This document shows, piece after piece, positions 7,799 to 18,478 of a DNA stretch of 64,000 nt (positions are counted from its first letter, which is position 1; each line of letters begins with the position of its first letter). A model generated the notes under the pieces. It searched no databases. It was not told the origin of the DNA and saw only the letters and a list, made by a program, of their open reading frames with translations. Both the position numbers and the translations under genes were made by a program. The stretch comes from Streptomyces sp. NBC_00271 (GTDB lineage: Bacteria > Actinomycetota > Actinomycetes > Streptomycetales > Streptomycetaceae): assembly GCF_036178845.1 (NCBI RefSeq), contig NZ_CP108070.1, positions 7,130,001 through 7,194,000 of the forward strand, written 5' to 3'.

Positions 7799-9244
7799 AT
7801 GCCCGAGCCCCTCTCCACCGAGTCCACCGCCTTCCGCAGCGCCCTCGACGTGATCCGGGCCGTGGAGCCCCGCGTCGCCGACGCCATCGGTCAGGAAATC
7901 GCCGACCAGCGCGAGATGCTCAAGCTGATCGCGTCGGAGAACTACGCCTCCCCGGCCACCCTGCTGGCCATGGGCAACTGGTTCAGCGACAAGTACGCCG
8001 AGGGCACCGTCGGCCGCCGCTTCTACGCCGGCTGCCGCAACGTCGACACCGTCGAGGCCCTCGCCGCCGAGCACGCCCGCGAGCTCTTCGGCGCCGAGCA
8101 CGCCTACGCCCAGCCGCACTCCGGCATCGACGCCAACCTGGTCGCCTTCTGGGCCGTCCTCGCCGCCCGCGTCGAGGCCCCGGCCCTCGCCAAGGCGGGC
8201 GTCCGCAACGTCAACGACCTCAGCGAGGCCGACTGGGCGGAGCTGCGCCAGGCCTTCGGCAACCAGCGCATGCTCGGCATGTCCCTGGACGCGGGCGGCC
8301 ACCTCACCCACGGCTTCCGCCCGAACATCTCAGGAAAGATGTTCGACCAGCGTTCCTACGGCACCGATCCCGCCACCGGCCTCATCGACTACGAGGCGCT
8401 GCGGACATCGGCCCGTGAGTTCAAGCCGCTGATCATCGTCGCCGGCTACTCCGCCTACCCCCGCCTGGTGAACTTCCGGATCATGCGGGAGATCGCCGAC
8501 GAGGTCGGCGCGACCCTGATGGTCGACATGGCGCACTTCGCCGGTCTGGTCGCGGGCAAGGTCCTCACCGGCGACTTCGACCCCGTCCCGCACGCCCAGA
8601 TCGTCACCACCACCACGCACAAGTCGCTGCGCGGCCCGCGCGGCGGCATGGTCCTGTGCGACGAGAGCCTCGCCGAGCAGGTCGACCGCGGCTGCCCGAT
8701 GGTCCTCGGCGGCCCCCTCCCGCACGTCATGGCCGCCAAGGCCGTCGCGCTCGCCGAGGCCCGCCGCCCCGAGTTCCGCGACTACGCCCAGGCCGTCGTC
8801 GACAACGCCCGCGCCCTCGCCGAGGGCCTGATGCGGCGCGGCGCCACCCTGGTCACCGGCGGCACGGACAACCACCTCAACCTGATCGACGTCGCCTCCT
8901 CCTACGGCCTCACCGGCCGCCAGGCCGAGTCCGCGCTGCTCGACTCGGGCATCGTCACCAACCGCAACGCCATCCCCGCCGACCCGAACGGCGCCTGGTA
9001 CACCTCCGGCATCCGCATCGGCACGCCCGCGCTGACCACCCGTGGTCTGGGCACCACCGAGATGGACGAGATCGCCGGTCTCATCGACCGCGTCCTCACC
9101 GCCGCCGAGCCCGGCACCACCGCCAAGGGCGCCCCGTCCAAGGCCCAGCACGTCCTGGACGCGAAGATCTCCGACGAGATCTCCCACCGCGCCACCGACC
9201 TGCTGGCCCCGTTCCCGCTCTACCCGGAGATCGACCTCGGCTGA
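7799..9244 (+). CDS. glyA: Serine hydroxymethyltransferase
   Basis: A 481-residue PLP enzyme that interconverts serine and glycine while charging tetrahydrofolate with a one-carbon unit. Motifs: [28 protein letters not shown], the PLP lysine in [14 protein letters not shown] (near residue 277), and the C-terminal [16 protein letters not shown]. It is longer than the ~420-residue E. coli type; an extra ~50-residue segment after [13 protein letters not shown] (about 120-170) is typical of one actinobacterial group. ATG at 7799 with CCGGAGG upstream. It sits behind a ZTP riboswitch, so expression should rise when folate one-carbon units are short. Confidence 0.95.
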   Translation: MPEPLSTESTAFRSALDVIRAVEPRVADAIGQEIADQREMLKLIASENYASPATLLAMGNWFSDKYAEGTVGRRFYAGCRNVDTVEALAAEHARELFGAEHAYAQPHSGIDANLVAFWAVLAARVEAPALAKAGVRNVNDLSEADWAELRQAFGNQRMLGMSLDAGGHLTHGFRPNISGKMFDQRSYGTDPATGLIDYEALRTSAREFKPLIIVAGYSAYPRLVNFRIMREIADEVGATLMVDMAHFAGLVAGKVLTGDFDPVPHAQIVTTTTHKSLRGPRGGMVLCDESLAEQVDRGCPMVLGGPLPHVMAAKAVALAEARRPEFRDYAQAVVDNARALAEGLMRRGATLVTGGTDNHLNLIDVASSYGLTGRQAESALLDSGIVTNRNAIPADPNGAWYTSGIRIGTPALTTRGLGTTEMDEIAGLIDRVLTAAEPGTTAKGAPSKAQHVLDAKISDEISHRATDLLAPFPLYPEIDLG

Positions 9245-9257
9245 CCCACCTGCTGGA

Positions 9258-11080
<1,823 letters not shown>

Positions 11081-11278
11081 GGCGTACGACCGCACACACG
11101 TACCACTGGGCAGAGCGCTGCACATCACTACGGCTGCGCCTGCCCACAGCACAGCCGTGGCCTTACAGTCGATAGCCGGACGGCTGAGTACGAACCAGAC
11201 AACGCGCCCGGCGACGCGAAGGACAACGCAACCGGTGACGCGACCGACGACGCACCGGACACGACGACAGGAGACGAC

Positions 11279-11863
11279 GTGGGGACCGTAACGATCGGCG
11301 TGTCGATCGCGGTCCCGGAGCCTTACGGCAGCCTGCTCCAGGAGCGGCGCGCGGGCTTCGGCGACCCCGCGGCTTGTGGCATCCCCACGCACGTCACCCT
11401 GCTGCCGCCGACGGAGGTCCACGCCGCCGACCTGCCGGCCGTCGAGGCGCATCTGACCGAGGTCGCCGTGGTCGGCCGGCCCTTCCCGATGCGGCTGTCG
11501 GGCACCGGCACCTTCCGGCCCCTGTCACCGGTGGTGTTCGTGAAGGTCGTCCAGGGCGCCGAGGCCTGCACCTGGCTCCAGCAGCGGGTCCGCGACGCCT
11601 CCGGTCCCGTGGCGCGCGAACTGCAGTTCCCGTACCACCCGCACGTCACGGTGGCGCACGGCATCGACGACGCGGCGATGGACCGCGCGTTCCATGAACT
11701 CGCCGACTACGACGCCGAGTGGCCCTGCACGGGGTTCGCGCTCTACGAGCAGGGCTCCGACAGTGTGTGGCGCAAGCTGCGGGAGTTCGCCTTCGGCGGA
11801 TCCGTGGTGCCACCGCAGGCGGGCCACGTGGACGTGGAGCGCGGGACCATCGCCAGCCGCTAG
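11279..11863 (+). CDS. 2'-5' RNA ligase/cyclic phosphodiesterase family protein (2H)
   Basis: A 194-residue member of the 2H phosphoesterase superfamily with the two H-x-T motifs THVTLLPP (near 39-46) and HPHVTVAHG (near 122-130). Family members act on 2'-5' or cyclic phosphodiester bonds in RNA or nucleotides; the substrate here is unknown. The GTG at 11279 follows AGGAGA. The 90 bp before it are rich in GAC and ACG codons in the same frame, but no start codon with a ribosome site is present there, so I treat them as leader. It is convergent with dprE2. Confidence 0.85.
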   Translation: MGTVTIGVSIAVPEPYGSLLQERRAGFGDPAACGIPTHVTLLPPTEVHAADLPAVEAHLTEVAVVGRPFPMRLSGTGTFRPLSPVVFVKVVQGAEACTWLQQRVRDASGPVARELQFPYHPHVTVAHGIDDAAMDRAFHELADYDAEWPCTGFALYEQGSDSVWRKLREFAFGGSVVPPQAGHVDVERGTIASR

Positions 11864-11864
11864 C

Positions 11865-11887
11865 GGCGGTCGAGCCGGGCAGCCGCC
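11865..11887. terminator. Weak hairpin between convergent genes
   Basis: CGGCGG and CCGCCG arms flank a 13-nt loop between the 2H phosphoesterase gene and dprE2. The stem is only 6 bp, so this is tentative. Confidence 0.3.
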
Positions 11888-11893
11888 GTCGAG

Positions 11894-12649
11894 CTAGATC
11901 GGCAGGCGGCGGAACACCGCTCGCGGTACGTGCCGCAGCGCCGCCATCACCAGCCGCAGCGCCCCCGGCACCCACACCGTCTCCGAGCGCCGTCGCAGCC
12001 CCACCTCGACGGCCGTCGCGACCGCCTCCGGTGTGGTGGCCATGGGTCCCTCCGCGCGCCCCGCGGTCATCTTCGTACGGACGAACCCCGGGCGTACGAC
12101 CATCACGTGGACGCCGGTGCCGTGCAGCGCGTCGCCCAGACCCTGGGCGAAGGCGTCCAGGCCCGCCTTGCTCGACCCGTAGATGAAGTTGGAGCGGCGG
12201 GCGCGCTCGCCCGCGACCGAGGAGAGCACCACCAGGGAGCCGTGCCCCTGCGTCTGGAGGGCCCGCGCGCACACCAGCAGGGCCGACACAGCCCCCGTGT
12301 AGTTGGTCTGCGCGATCCGGGCGGCGGCCACCGGCTCCCGCTCGTCCCGGGCCTGGTCGCCGAGGACCCCGAAGGCGAGCAGCACCATGTCGAGGTCGCC
12401 CTCGGTGAAGACCTTGCCGAGGACCGTCTCGTGGGACTCGGGGTCGAGCGCGTCGAAGGCGAGGGTACGGACGTCCGCGCCGAGTCCGCGCAGGTGCTCG
12501 GCGTCCCGTTCCAGGGCCGGTGAGGGCCGTCCGGCGAGCCACACCGTGCGGGTGCGCCGGGCGATCAGACGGCGTGCCGTGGCCAGCGCGATCTCGGACG
12601 TGCCGCCGAGGATCAGCAGGGACTGGGGGGCTCCGAAGGCGTCCTTCAT
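11894..12649 (-). CDS. dprE2: Decaprenylphospho-erythro-pentofuranosid-2-ulose 2-reductase (DprE2-like SDR)
   Basis: A 251-residue short-chain dehydrogenase with a DprE2-style N-terminus (QSLLILGGTSEIALATARRL, NAD(P)-binding) and the catalytic Ser and Tyr-x3-Lys in LSSVAGERARRSNFIYGSSK. DprE2 reduces the 2-keto intermediate made by DprE1 to decaprenyl-phospho-arabinose. The C-terminal hydrophobic/basic stretch LRLVMAALRHVPRAVFRRLPI probably touches the membrane. It follows dprE1 by 43 bp on the same strand, and the PAP2 and UbiA genes for the earlier steps are divergent next door, which supports the assignment over a generic SDR. Confidence 0.88.
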   Translation of the reverse strand: MKDAFGAPQSLLILGGTSEIALATARRLIARRTRTVWLAGRPSPALERDAEHLRGLGADVRTLAFDALDPESHETVLGKVFTEGDLDMVLLAFGVLGDQARDEREPVAAARIAQTNYTGAVSALLVCARALQTQGHGSLVVLSSVAGERARRSNFIYGSSKAGLDAFAQGLGDALHGTGVHVMVVRPGFVRTKMTAGRAEGPMATTPEAVATAVEVGLRRRSETVWVPGALRLVMAALRHVPRAVFRRLPI

Positions 12650-12692
12650 GACAACTCCTTGAGGGGTGAGGAGGCGGGACGGTCGACCGGTT

Positions 12693-14084
12693 CTAGAGGT
12701 CGAGGCGGCGGGACAGGTCGGAGGTGAACACCCCGCGCGGGTCGAACTCGGCCCGCAGCTCCCGGAATTCGGTCAGCCGTGGATACATGTCGGCCAGCAG
12801 TTCCGGCCGCAGCCGCGCGTCCTTCGCCAGGTACACGCGTCCGCCCGCCCCGGCCACCTCCTCGTCCAGCTCGTCGAGGAAGGCGCCGAGGCCCGGCAGG
12901 TTCGCGGGGATGTCCAGGGCGAGGGTCCAGCCCGGCATCGGGAAGGAGAGCCAGCCCGGATCGCCCTCGCCGAAACGCTTCAGGACGGCGAGGAAGGACG
13001 GGCACCGGCGTTCGGCGATGCGCCGCACGATGCGCCGCAGGGCCTCCTCGCGCCCGTGTCCGACGACGAACTGGTACTGCACGAAGCCACCGCGCCCGTA
13101 GATCCGGTTCCAGTGCGGCACCCCGTCGAGCGGGTGGAAGAAGGCCGGGATCCGCTGTAGCTCACCTGTACGCGCGCGGGGTGCCTTCCGGTACCAGAGC
13201 TCATTGAAGAGGCCCACCGATCCGCGGCCGAGCAGTCCCTCCGGTACGAAGGCGGGCGCGGACGGGAACCGCGGCGGTCGGAACGCCAGCGGGCGCCGGC
13301 GCGCGCGTGGGGGGAGCGCGTCCAGGGGGGCGTGTTCCCCGCGGGTGAGCACCGCGCGTCCCGTCGAGCGGCCGCGCGCGAGCAGGTCGATCCAGGCGAC
13401 CGAGTACCGGTAGCGGTGGTCCGTGGCGGTGAGACGGGCCATCAAGTCGTCCAGGTCCGCCGCGCGTTCGGTGTCGACGCACATCAGCGAGGTCTCGACG
13501 GGCTGGAGCCGGACGGTCGCCGTGAGGATCACCCCGGTCAGGCCCATGCCGCCCGCGGTGGCGTCGAAGAGGGGGGTGCCCCGGCCCACCGTGCGGATCG
13601 CGCCGTCCGCGGTCAGCAGCTCGAAGGAGAGGACATGGCGGGCGAACGAGCCGGACACGTGGTGGTTCTTGCCGTGGATGTCCGCGCCGATCGCGCCGCC
13701 GACGGTCACCTGGCGGGTCCCGGGGGTGACCGGTACGAACCAGCCGAGCGGGAGCAGGACCTCCATCAGCCGGTGCAGGCTCACGCCCGCGTCGCAGAGC
13801 ACGGTCCCGCCGGCGACGTCGATCGCGTGGACGCGGTCGAGGCCGGTCATGTCGAGCACGGCCCCGCCCGCGTTCTGCGCCGCGTCCCCGTACGCCCGCC
13901 CCAGGCCCCGGGCGATGCCTCCGCGGACCCCGCAGGCGCGGACGGCGGCCGCCGCTTCCTCGTAGGTGCGCGGGCGGACCACACGGGCGGTGGTCGGCGC
14001 GGTGCGGCCCCAGCCCGTGACGGAGACGGGTTCGGCCGGGTCGGAGGCGGATCCGGCCGGGTCGGAGGCGGTGTGGGCAGGCAT
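12693..14084 (-). CDS. dprE1: Decaprenylphosphoryl-ribose 2'-oxidase (DprE1-like FAD oxidoreductase)
   Basis: Residues ~10-180 form a VAO-type FAD-binding domain (ARGLGRAYGDAAQNAGG, GGAIGADIHGKNHH) and the rest is the ALO-type substrate domain (WNRIYGRGGFVQYQFVVGHG; C-terminal DPRGVFTSDLSRRLDL). With DprE2 it epimerises decaprenyl-phospho-ribose to the arabinose donor. Compared from memory with mycobacterial DprE1, the Cys387 position hit by covalent benzothiazinones (GWNICVDFP) reads GWTLALDIP here, so Cys is replaced by Ala. The start is uncertain: ATG 14084 lacks a clear ribosome site, and GTG 14126 (14 residues longer, after GGGAGAG) is possible. Length (463) fits the family. Confidence 0.88.
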   Translation of the reverse strand: MPAHTASDPAGSASDPAEPVSVTGWGRTAPTTARVVRPRTYEEAAAAVRACGVRGGIARGLGRAYGDAAQNAGGAVLDMTGLDRVHAIDVAGGTVLCDAGVSLHRLMEVLLPLGWFVPVTPGTRQVTVGGAIGADIHGKNHHVSGSFARHVLSFELLTADGAIRTVGRGTPLFDATAGGMGLTGVILTATVRLQPVETSLMCVDTERAADLDDLMARLTATDHRYRYSVAWIDLLARGRSTGRAVLTRGEHAPLDALPPRARRRPLAFRPPRFPSAPAFVPEGLLGRGSVGLFNELWYRKAPRARTGELQRIPAFFHPLDGVPHWNRIYGRGGFVQYQFVVGHGREEALRRIVRRIAERRCPSFLAVLKRFGEGDPGWLSFPMPGWTLALDIPANLPGLGAFLDELDEEVAGAGGRVYLAKDARLRPELLADMYPRLTEFRELRAEFDPRGVFTSDLSRRLDL

Positions 14085-14226
14085 GACCGTGACCGTATCG
14101 GCGAAAAAGGTGCGTAAAGCCCTCACCTCTCCCGTCTTCGCGGCTCCTCACCGAAATGGGTGATTAATGGGATGTCGTACGAGATTGCCGTAATTCTGCG
14201 GCCACTCCCTAGAAGAGTGAGATCAC

Positions 14227-14757
14227 ATGGACGACCTTGACGACATGGACCGCCGACGGTGGGACGGCATGGACCGTCGGCTGCTGTCGGCCCTCCACGA
14301 GCGCGGCACGGATCCACGCGTGGCGGCCGTCGCGCGCGCCCTGTCCTGGAGCGGGGAGCACGGCGTGCTGTGGCTCGCGGCCGGGCTCACGGGCGCGGTG
14401 GTCGACCGCGGGCGGCGCGGCGCGTGGCTGCGCGGCACGGCGCTCACCGCCACCGCGCACCTCGCCAGCATGGGCGTGAAGCAGATCGTGCGCCGTCCAC
14501 GCCCCGCGCACATCGTCCCGCTGGTACGCACGGCCGGACGTCACTCGTTCCCCAGCTCCCACGCGGCCTCCGCGACGGCCGCGGCGGTCGCCTTCGGCGC
14601 GCTCGGAGTCCGCCCGCTGCTGCCGCTCGCCGCCGCGATGTGCCTCTCCCGGCTGGTGGCCGGCGTCCACTACCCCTCGGACGTGCTCGCGGGCGCCGCC
14701 CTGGGCGCCCTGACGGCCCGTCTGGGCGCCCGCTGGATCGAGGCCGGCCATGGCTGA
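14227..14757 (+). CDS. PAP2-family phosphatase (probable decaprenyl-phospho-phosphoribose phosphatase)
   Basis: A 176-residue membrane phosphatase with the three PAP2 motifs KQIVRRPRP, SFPSSHA and SRLVAGVHYPSD and several hydrophobic helices. In mycobacteria a PAP2 enzyme beside UbiA removes the 5-phosphate from decaprenyl-phospho-5-phosphoribose, making the DprE1 substrate. The gene overlaps the UbiA gene by 8 bp and is divergent from dprE1, which supports that role. The ATG at 14227 follows GAAGAGTGAGA. The N-terminus (DDLDDMDRRRWDGMD) is unusually acidic. Confidence 0.85.
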   Translation: MDDLDDMDRRRWDGMDRRLLSALHERGTDPRVAAVARALSWSGEHGVLWLAAGLTGAVVDRGRRGAWLRGTALTATAHLASMGVKQIVRRPRPAHIVPLVRTAGRHSFPSSHAASATAAAVAFGALGVRPLLPLAAAMCLSRLVAGVHYPSDVLAGAALGALTARLGARWIEAGHG

Positions 14758-15694
14758 ACGCACGGTGCTCCTGGACTCCACGCCGACCGCCCCGGTTCCC
14801 GTACGGACCCTCACCGGCCTCGCCCGGGGTCTGCTCAGAACCACCCGTCCCCGCCAGTGGGTGAAGAACCTGCTGGTCGTGGCGGCCCCGGCGGCGGCCG
14901 GCCAGCTCTTCTCCCGGCACGCGGTGATCCAACTCGCGCTCGTCTTCGTCCTGTTCACGGCCTGCGCCGCCGCCGTCTACCTGATCAACGACGCCCGGGA
15001 CGCCGAAGCCGATCGCGCCCACCCGGTCAAGCGCCACCGCCCGGTCGCCACGGGCCAGGTCCCCGTCCCCCTCGCTTACGCCGCGGGAGGCGTCCTCGCC
15101 GTCCTCGCCCCGACCGCCGCCGCCCTGCTGTCCTCCCCGGTCACCGCGGCACTGCTGACCGCCTACCTCGGCATGCAACTGGCGTACTGCGTCAGCCTCA
15201 AGCACGTCCTGGTCGTCGACCTCGCCGTGGTGACGACCGGATTCCTGATGCGGGCGATGATCGGCGGGCTCGCCCTCGGCATCCCGCTCTCCCGCTGGTT
15301 CCTGATCACCACGGGCTTCGGCGCGCTCTTCATGGTGGCGGCGAAACGGTACTCCGAGGCCCTCCAGCTGGCCGGGAACGCCGGTGCCACCCGCGCGCTG
15401 CTCACCGAGTACACCACCGGCTATCTGCGCTTCGTCTGGCAGCTGGCCGCCGGGGTCGCCGTGCTCGCCTACTGCCTGTGGGCCCTGGAGGAGGGCGGCG
15501 TGCCCAGCGCCGGAGTGCTGCCCTGGCGCCAGCTGTCCATGGTCGCCTTCATCCTGGCCGTCCTGCGGTACGCCGTCTTCGCCGACCGGGGCGCGGCGGG
15601 CGAGCCCGAGGACGTCGTCCTGCGCGACCGCGCGCTCGCCCTGATCGGACTGGTGTGGCTCGCGATGTACGCGCTCGCGGTCGTGAACTGGTGA
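14750..15694 (+). CDS. UbiA-type decaprenyl-phosphate phosphoribosyltransferase
   Basis: A 314-residue polytopic UbiA prenyltransferase-fold protein: TTRPRQWVKNLLVVAAP at the N-terminus and the Asp-rich motif NDARDAEADRAHP (near 82-94). It probably transfers 5-phosphoribose from PRPP onto decaprenyl phosphate, the first step of the DprE1/DprE2 pathway. Eight or nine membrane helices are visible. It overlaps the PAP2 gene before it (ATGGCTGA) and the GtrA gene after it (GTGA), indicating a tight operon. A role in quinone prenylation is made unlikely by the neighbours. Confidence 0.9.
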   Translation: MAERTVLLDSTPTAPVPVRTLTGLARGLLRTTRPRQWVKNLLVVAAPAAAGQLFSRHAVIQLALVFVLFTACAAAVYLINDARDAEADRAHPVKRHRPVATGQVPVPLAYAAGGVLAVLAPTAAALLSSPVTAALLTAYLGMQLAYCVSLKHVLVVDLAVVTTGFLMRAMIGGLALGIPLSRWFLITTGFGALFMVAAKRYSEALQLAGNAGATRALLTEYTTGYLRFVWQLAAGVAVLAYCLWALEEGGVPSAGVLPWRQLSMVAFILAVLRYAVFADRGAAGEPEDVVLRDRALALIGLVWLAMYALAVVNW

Positions 15695-16137
15695 GCCTCG
15701 CCCAGCGGCCCCTGACCCAGGAGCTCCTGGGCTTCGCCACCGTCGGCGTCCTGGCCTACGCCGCCGACCTCGGACTCTTCCTCTGGCTGCGCGGCCCGGT
15801 GGGCCTCGACCCGCTCACCGCCAAGGCGCTGTCGTTCGTGGCGGGCTGCTCGGTCGCGTACACCGGCAACGCGCTCGGCACGTACCGGCACCACCCCGTG
15901 CGTCGGCCCCGGCGGTGCCCCGACTTTCTCGTGTTCCTCGCCGTGAACCTCGCGGGCGCCCTCGTCCAGCTGCTGTGCGTCGCCGTCAGTCACTACGGCC
16001 TCGGGCTCACCTCGCGACGCGACGACACGGTCTCCGGTGCGGGGATCGGTATGGCATTCGCCACGGTCCTGCGTTTTTGGGGTACCCGGACATGGGTTTT
16101 CCGAGGTGAGGGCAGAGTCGGATCATGGACTGGCTGA
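15691..16137 (+). CDS. GtrA-family membrane protein
   Basis: A 148-residue protein with four membrane helices: ELLGFATVGVLAYAADLGLF, then AKALSFVAGCSVAYTGNALGTYR, and the C-terminal FATVLRFWGTRTWVF, typical of GtrA. Family members are linked to translocation of polyprenyl-phosphate sugars across the membrane. Here it is a candidate flippase or accessory for decaprenyl-phospho-arabinose. The GTG start overlaps the UbiA stop (GTGA), and the gene end overlaps the YihY gene by 13 bp. Confidence 0.88.
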   Translation: MSLAQRPLTQELLGFATVGVLAYAADLGLFLWLRGPVGLDPLTAKALSFVAGCSVAYTGNALGTYRHHPVRRPRRCPDFLVFLAVNLAGALVQLLCVAVSHYGLGLTSRRDDTVSGAGIGMAFATVLRFWGTRTWVFRGEGRVGSWTG

Positions 16138-17102
16138 AAAAGCTCCCCGGCGTGGGGCCGTTGGTCGCCCGTCTGATGGCCACGCACGGGTGGCGGTCGT
16201 ACGAGCGTCTGGACCGGGTGAAGTGGACGCGGCTCGCCGCCGCGATGACCTTCATCAGCTTCGTGGCGCTCTTCCCGCTGCTGACCGTCGGTGCCGCGAT
16301 CGCCGCGGCCACCCTCACCAGCCAGCGGCAGAAGGAGCTTCAGGACAAGATCGTCGAGCAGGTGCCGGGCATCTCCGACCAGCTCGACATCAACGCGCTG
16401 GTGCAGAACGCCGGCACCATCGGGCTCATCGCGGGCGCCGTACTGCTGTTCACCGGCATCGGCTGGGTCGGCTCCATGCGGGACTGTCTGCGCGCGGTCT
16501 GGGAGCTGCCCGACAGGGAGGAGAACCCCCTCCTGCGCAAGCTCCTGGACGCCGGGATCCTCGTCGGACTCGGCGGTGCCGTACTCGTCACCATCGCCAT
16601 CTCCACCGTCGCCACCTCACTGGTCGGCTGGACGGCCCGGCAGCTCGGCATCGGCGAACACGACTGGGGGAGCGTGCTGCTGCAGTCCGCCGCGTTCGCC
16701 GTCGCCGTACTCACCGACTTCCTGGTGCTCCTGTACGTCCTGACCCTGCTGCCGGGCGTCGAGCCGCCGCGCCACCGGCTCGTCGTCGCCGCGCTGATGG
16801 GCGCCGTCGGCTTCGAACTGCTCAAGCTGCTGCTGAGCAGCTATATGCGGGGCGTGGCGTCGAAGAGCATGTACGGCGCCTTCGGTGTGCCCGTCGCGCT
16901 GCTGCTGTGGATCAACTTCACCTCGAGACTGGTCCTGTTCTGCGCCGCCTGGACGGCCACGGGACATGCCGACTCCGGTCCGAAGCAACGCGACGACGAC
17001 CCCTGCGACCCCGACGACGCCGACGAGCCCGCGGGGCCCGGGGACTTCGGGGAGGTCAGCGGCGGCGGCGCATCAGGTCGGGCAGGGGCCAGCGGCGGTT
17101 GA
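16125..17102 (+). CDS. YihY/virulence factor BrkB family membrane protein
   Basis: A 325-residue protein with about six helices and family landmarks TRLAAAMTFISFVALFPLLT, GIGWVGSMRDCLRAVWELP and YGAFGVPVALLLWINFTSRL. The biochemical role of the family is unsettled; it is often described as a membrane permease-like protein, and the old RNase BN label for this family was wrong. The last 40 residues are Asp/Gly-rich. The ATG at 16125 lies inside the GtrA reading frame, so translation is coupled. Its 3' end overlaps the convergent carboxypeptidase gene by 47 bp. Confidence 0.85.
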   Translation: MDWLKKLPGVGPLVARLMATHGWRSYERLDRVKWTRLAAAMTFISFVALFPLLTVGAAIAAATLTSQRQKELQDKIVEQVPGISDQLDINALVQNAGTIGLIAGAVLLFTGIGWVGSMRDCLRAVWELPDREENPLLRKLLDAGILVGLGGAVLVTIAISTVATSLVGWTARQLGIGEHDWGSVLLQSAAFAVAVLTDFLVLLYVLTLLPGVEPPRHRLVVAALMGAVGFELLKLLLSSYMRGVASKSMYGAFGVPVALLLWINFTSRLVLFCAAWTATGHADSGPKQRDDDPCDPDDADEPAGPGDFGEVSGGGASGRAGASGG

Positions 17103-18366
17103 CGAGGAAGGCGGCGCCGGCGACCAGGGCGAGCAGGCCGCCCGTGATGGCCAGGGCGGTCCCGATCCCGCTGGAACCGTCCTTCGCCGCCGCGGAGGCG
17201 GCCACCGGCGACGACGAGGCCTTGGTCCCCCGGTCTCCGGACGACACCGGCGTGTTGGACCCGGCGGACGCGGTCGCACCTGCCTGCGCGCCGGTGTCGA
17301 CGCCCTTCGGCGGCACCAGCTCACCCACCGGTGTGACCTTGCCGGCCGCGCTGAAGCCCCAGTCGAGCAGCCGCGCGGCCTCCTTGTAGACCTCGTTGTG
17401 CTCGTCCTTGTCCGGGTTCATCACGGTGACCAGCAGCACCTTGCCGTTCCGCTCGGCGACACCGGTGAAGGTGGCGCCCGCGTTGGTGGTGTTGCCGTTC
17501 TTCACCCCCGCGATGCCCTGGTACGTGGAGACGTCGGCGTCACCGGTCAGCAGCCGGTTGGTGTTCTGGATCTCGAAGGTCTCGCGGGTCGTCTTCCCCT
17601 TGTCGTTCTTCTTCGTCTCGCCCGGGAACTTCGCCCGCACCGTCGAGCAGTACTCCCGGAAGTCCTTCTTCTGCAGCCCGGAGCGGGCGAACAGCGTCAG
17701 GTCGTACGCCGACGACACCTGGCCCGGCTGGTCGTAGCCGTCGGGGCTGACCACATGCGTGTCGAGAGCCTGCAGGTCCTCGGCGTGCGCCTGCATGTCC
17801 TTGACCGTCTGCTCGACGCCGCCGTTCATCGCCGACAGCACGTGCACCGCGTCGTTGCCGGAGCGCAGGAAGACACCGAGCCACAGATCGTGCACGCTGT
17901 ACGTCTCCTCCTCCTTTATCCCCACCATGCTGGAGCCCGCGCCGATGCCCGAGAGGTCGGTGACGGCGACCTTGTGCTGCTCGGTCCTGGGGAACTTCGG
18001 CAGCACGGTGTCGGCGAAGAGCATCTTCAGCGTGCTCGCCGGGGGCAGCCGCCAGTGCGCGTTGTGGGCGGCCAGCACGTCGCCCGACTCGGCGTCGGTG
18101 ACGATCCAGGAGCGTGCGCTCACATCCTTGGGCAGCACCGGGGCGCCCGCGCCGAGATCGACCTGGGTCCCCGCCTGTCCCAGCCGCGCTCCGCCCACCG
18201 TCGACATGTTCGCCGGGGGAGTCGCGCTCGGGCTCGCCGTCGGTGACGGTGACGACGACGGCTTGTCGGCCGCGAAGACGGGGACCGTCGTCGTCAGCGA
18301 AAGGGTCAACAGGGTGGCGGAAGTGACCAGCAGCGATCGCCGGATGGTCTTCTTGGTGGCGGACAC
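17056..18366 (-). CDS. D-alanyl-D-alanine carboxypeptidase (S11, low-molecular-mass PBP)
   Basis: A 436-residue exported serine peptidase that trims the terminal D-Ala of peptidoglycan stem peptides. A signal peptide (LLVTSATLLTLSLTTTVPVFA) is followed by a Ser/Pro-rich linker, then SxxK as STLK in PPASTLKML, SxN as SGN in LRSGNDAV, and the third motif as KNG (GVKNGNTTNAG) rather than KTG. After ~360 comes an Ala/Ser linker, one C-terminal helix (ALAITGGLLALVAGAAFLV) and a basic tail, anchoring the enzyme outside the membrane. GTG start at 18366. It is convergent with the YihY gene, with overlapping 3' ends. Confidence 0.92.
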   Translation of the reverse strand: MSATKKTIRRSLLVTSATLLTLSLTTTVPVFAADKPSSSPSPTASPSATPPANMSTVGGARLGQAGTQVDLGAGAPVLPKDVSARSWIVTDAESGDVLAAHNAHWRLPPASTLKMLFADTVLPKFPRTEQHKVAVTDLSGIGAGSSMVGIKEEETYSVHDLWLGVFLRSGNDAVHVLSAMNGGVEQTVKDMQAHAEDLQALDTHVVSPDGYDQPGQVSSAYDLTLFARSGLQKKDFREYCSTVRAKFPGETKKNDKGKTTRETFEIQNTNRLLTGDADVSTYQGIAGVKNGNTTNAGATFTGVAERNGKVLLVTVMNPDKDEHNEVYKEAARLLDWGFSAAGKVTPVGELVPPKGVDTGAQAGATASAGSNTPVSSGDRGTKASSSPVAASAAAKDGSSGIGTALAITGGLLALVAGAAFLVNRRWPLPDLMRRRR

Positions 18367-18478
18367 GGTCGAGAAATTACAGGGCGCGGGCCGGGAAGTC
18401 CCCTCACCCGATGCTGGAGTCCCCTGGTCCCGGCCACCCCGGCGCCCGGTCCCGGCCGGCGACGGCGATACTGGACCC

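Noticed and set aside
11190..11278. Repeated GAC/ACG-rich codons in frame before the 2H phosphoesterase gene, possible acidic N-terminal extension
   Set aside because: No start codon with a ribosome site upstream, while GTG 11279 has AGGAGA; better read as leader DNA.
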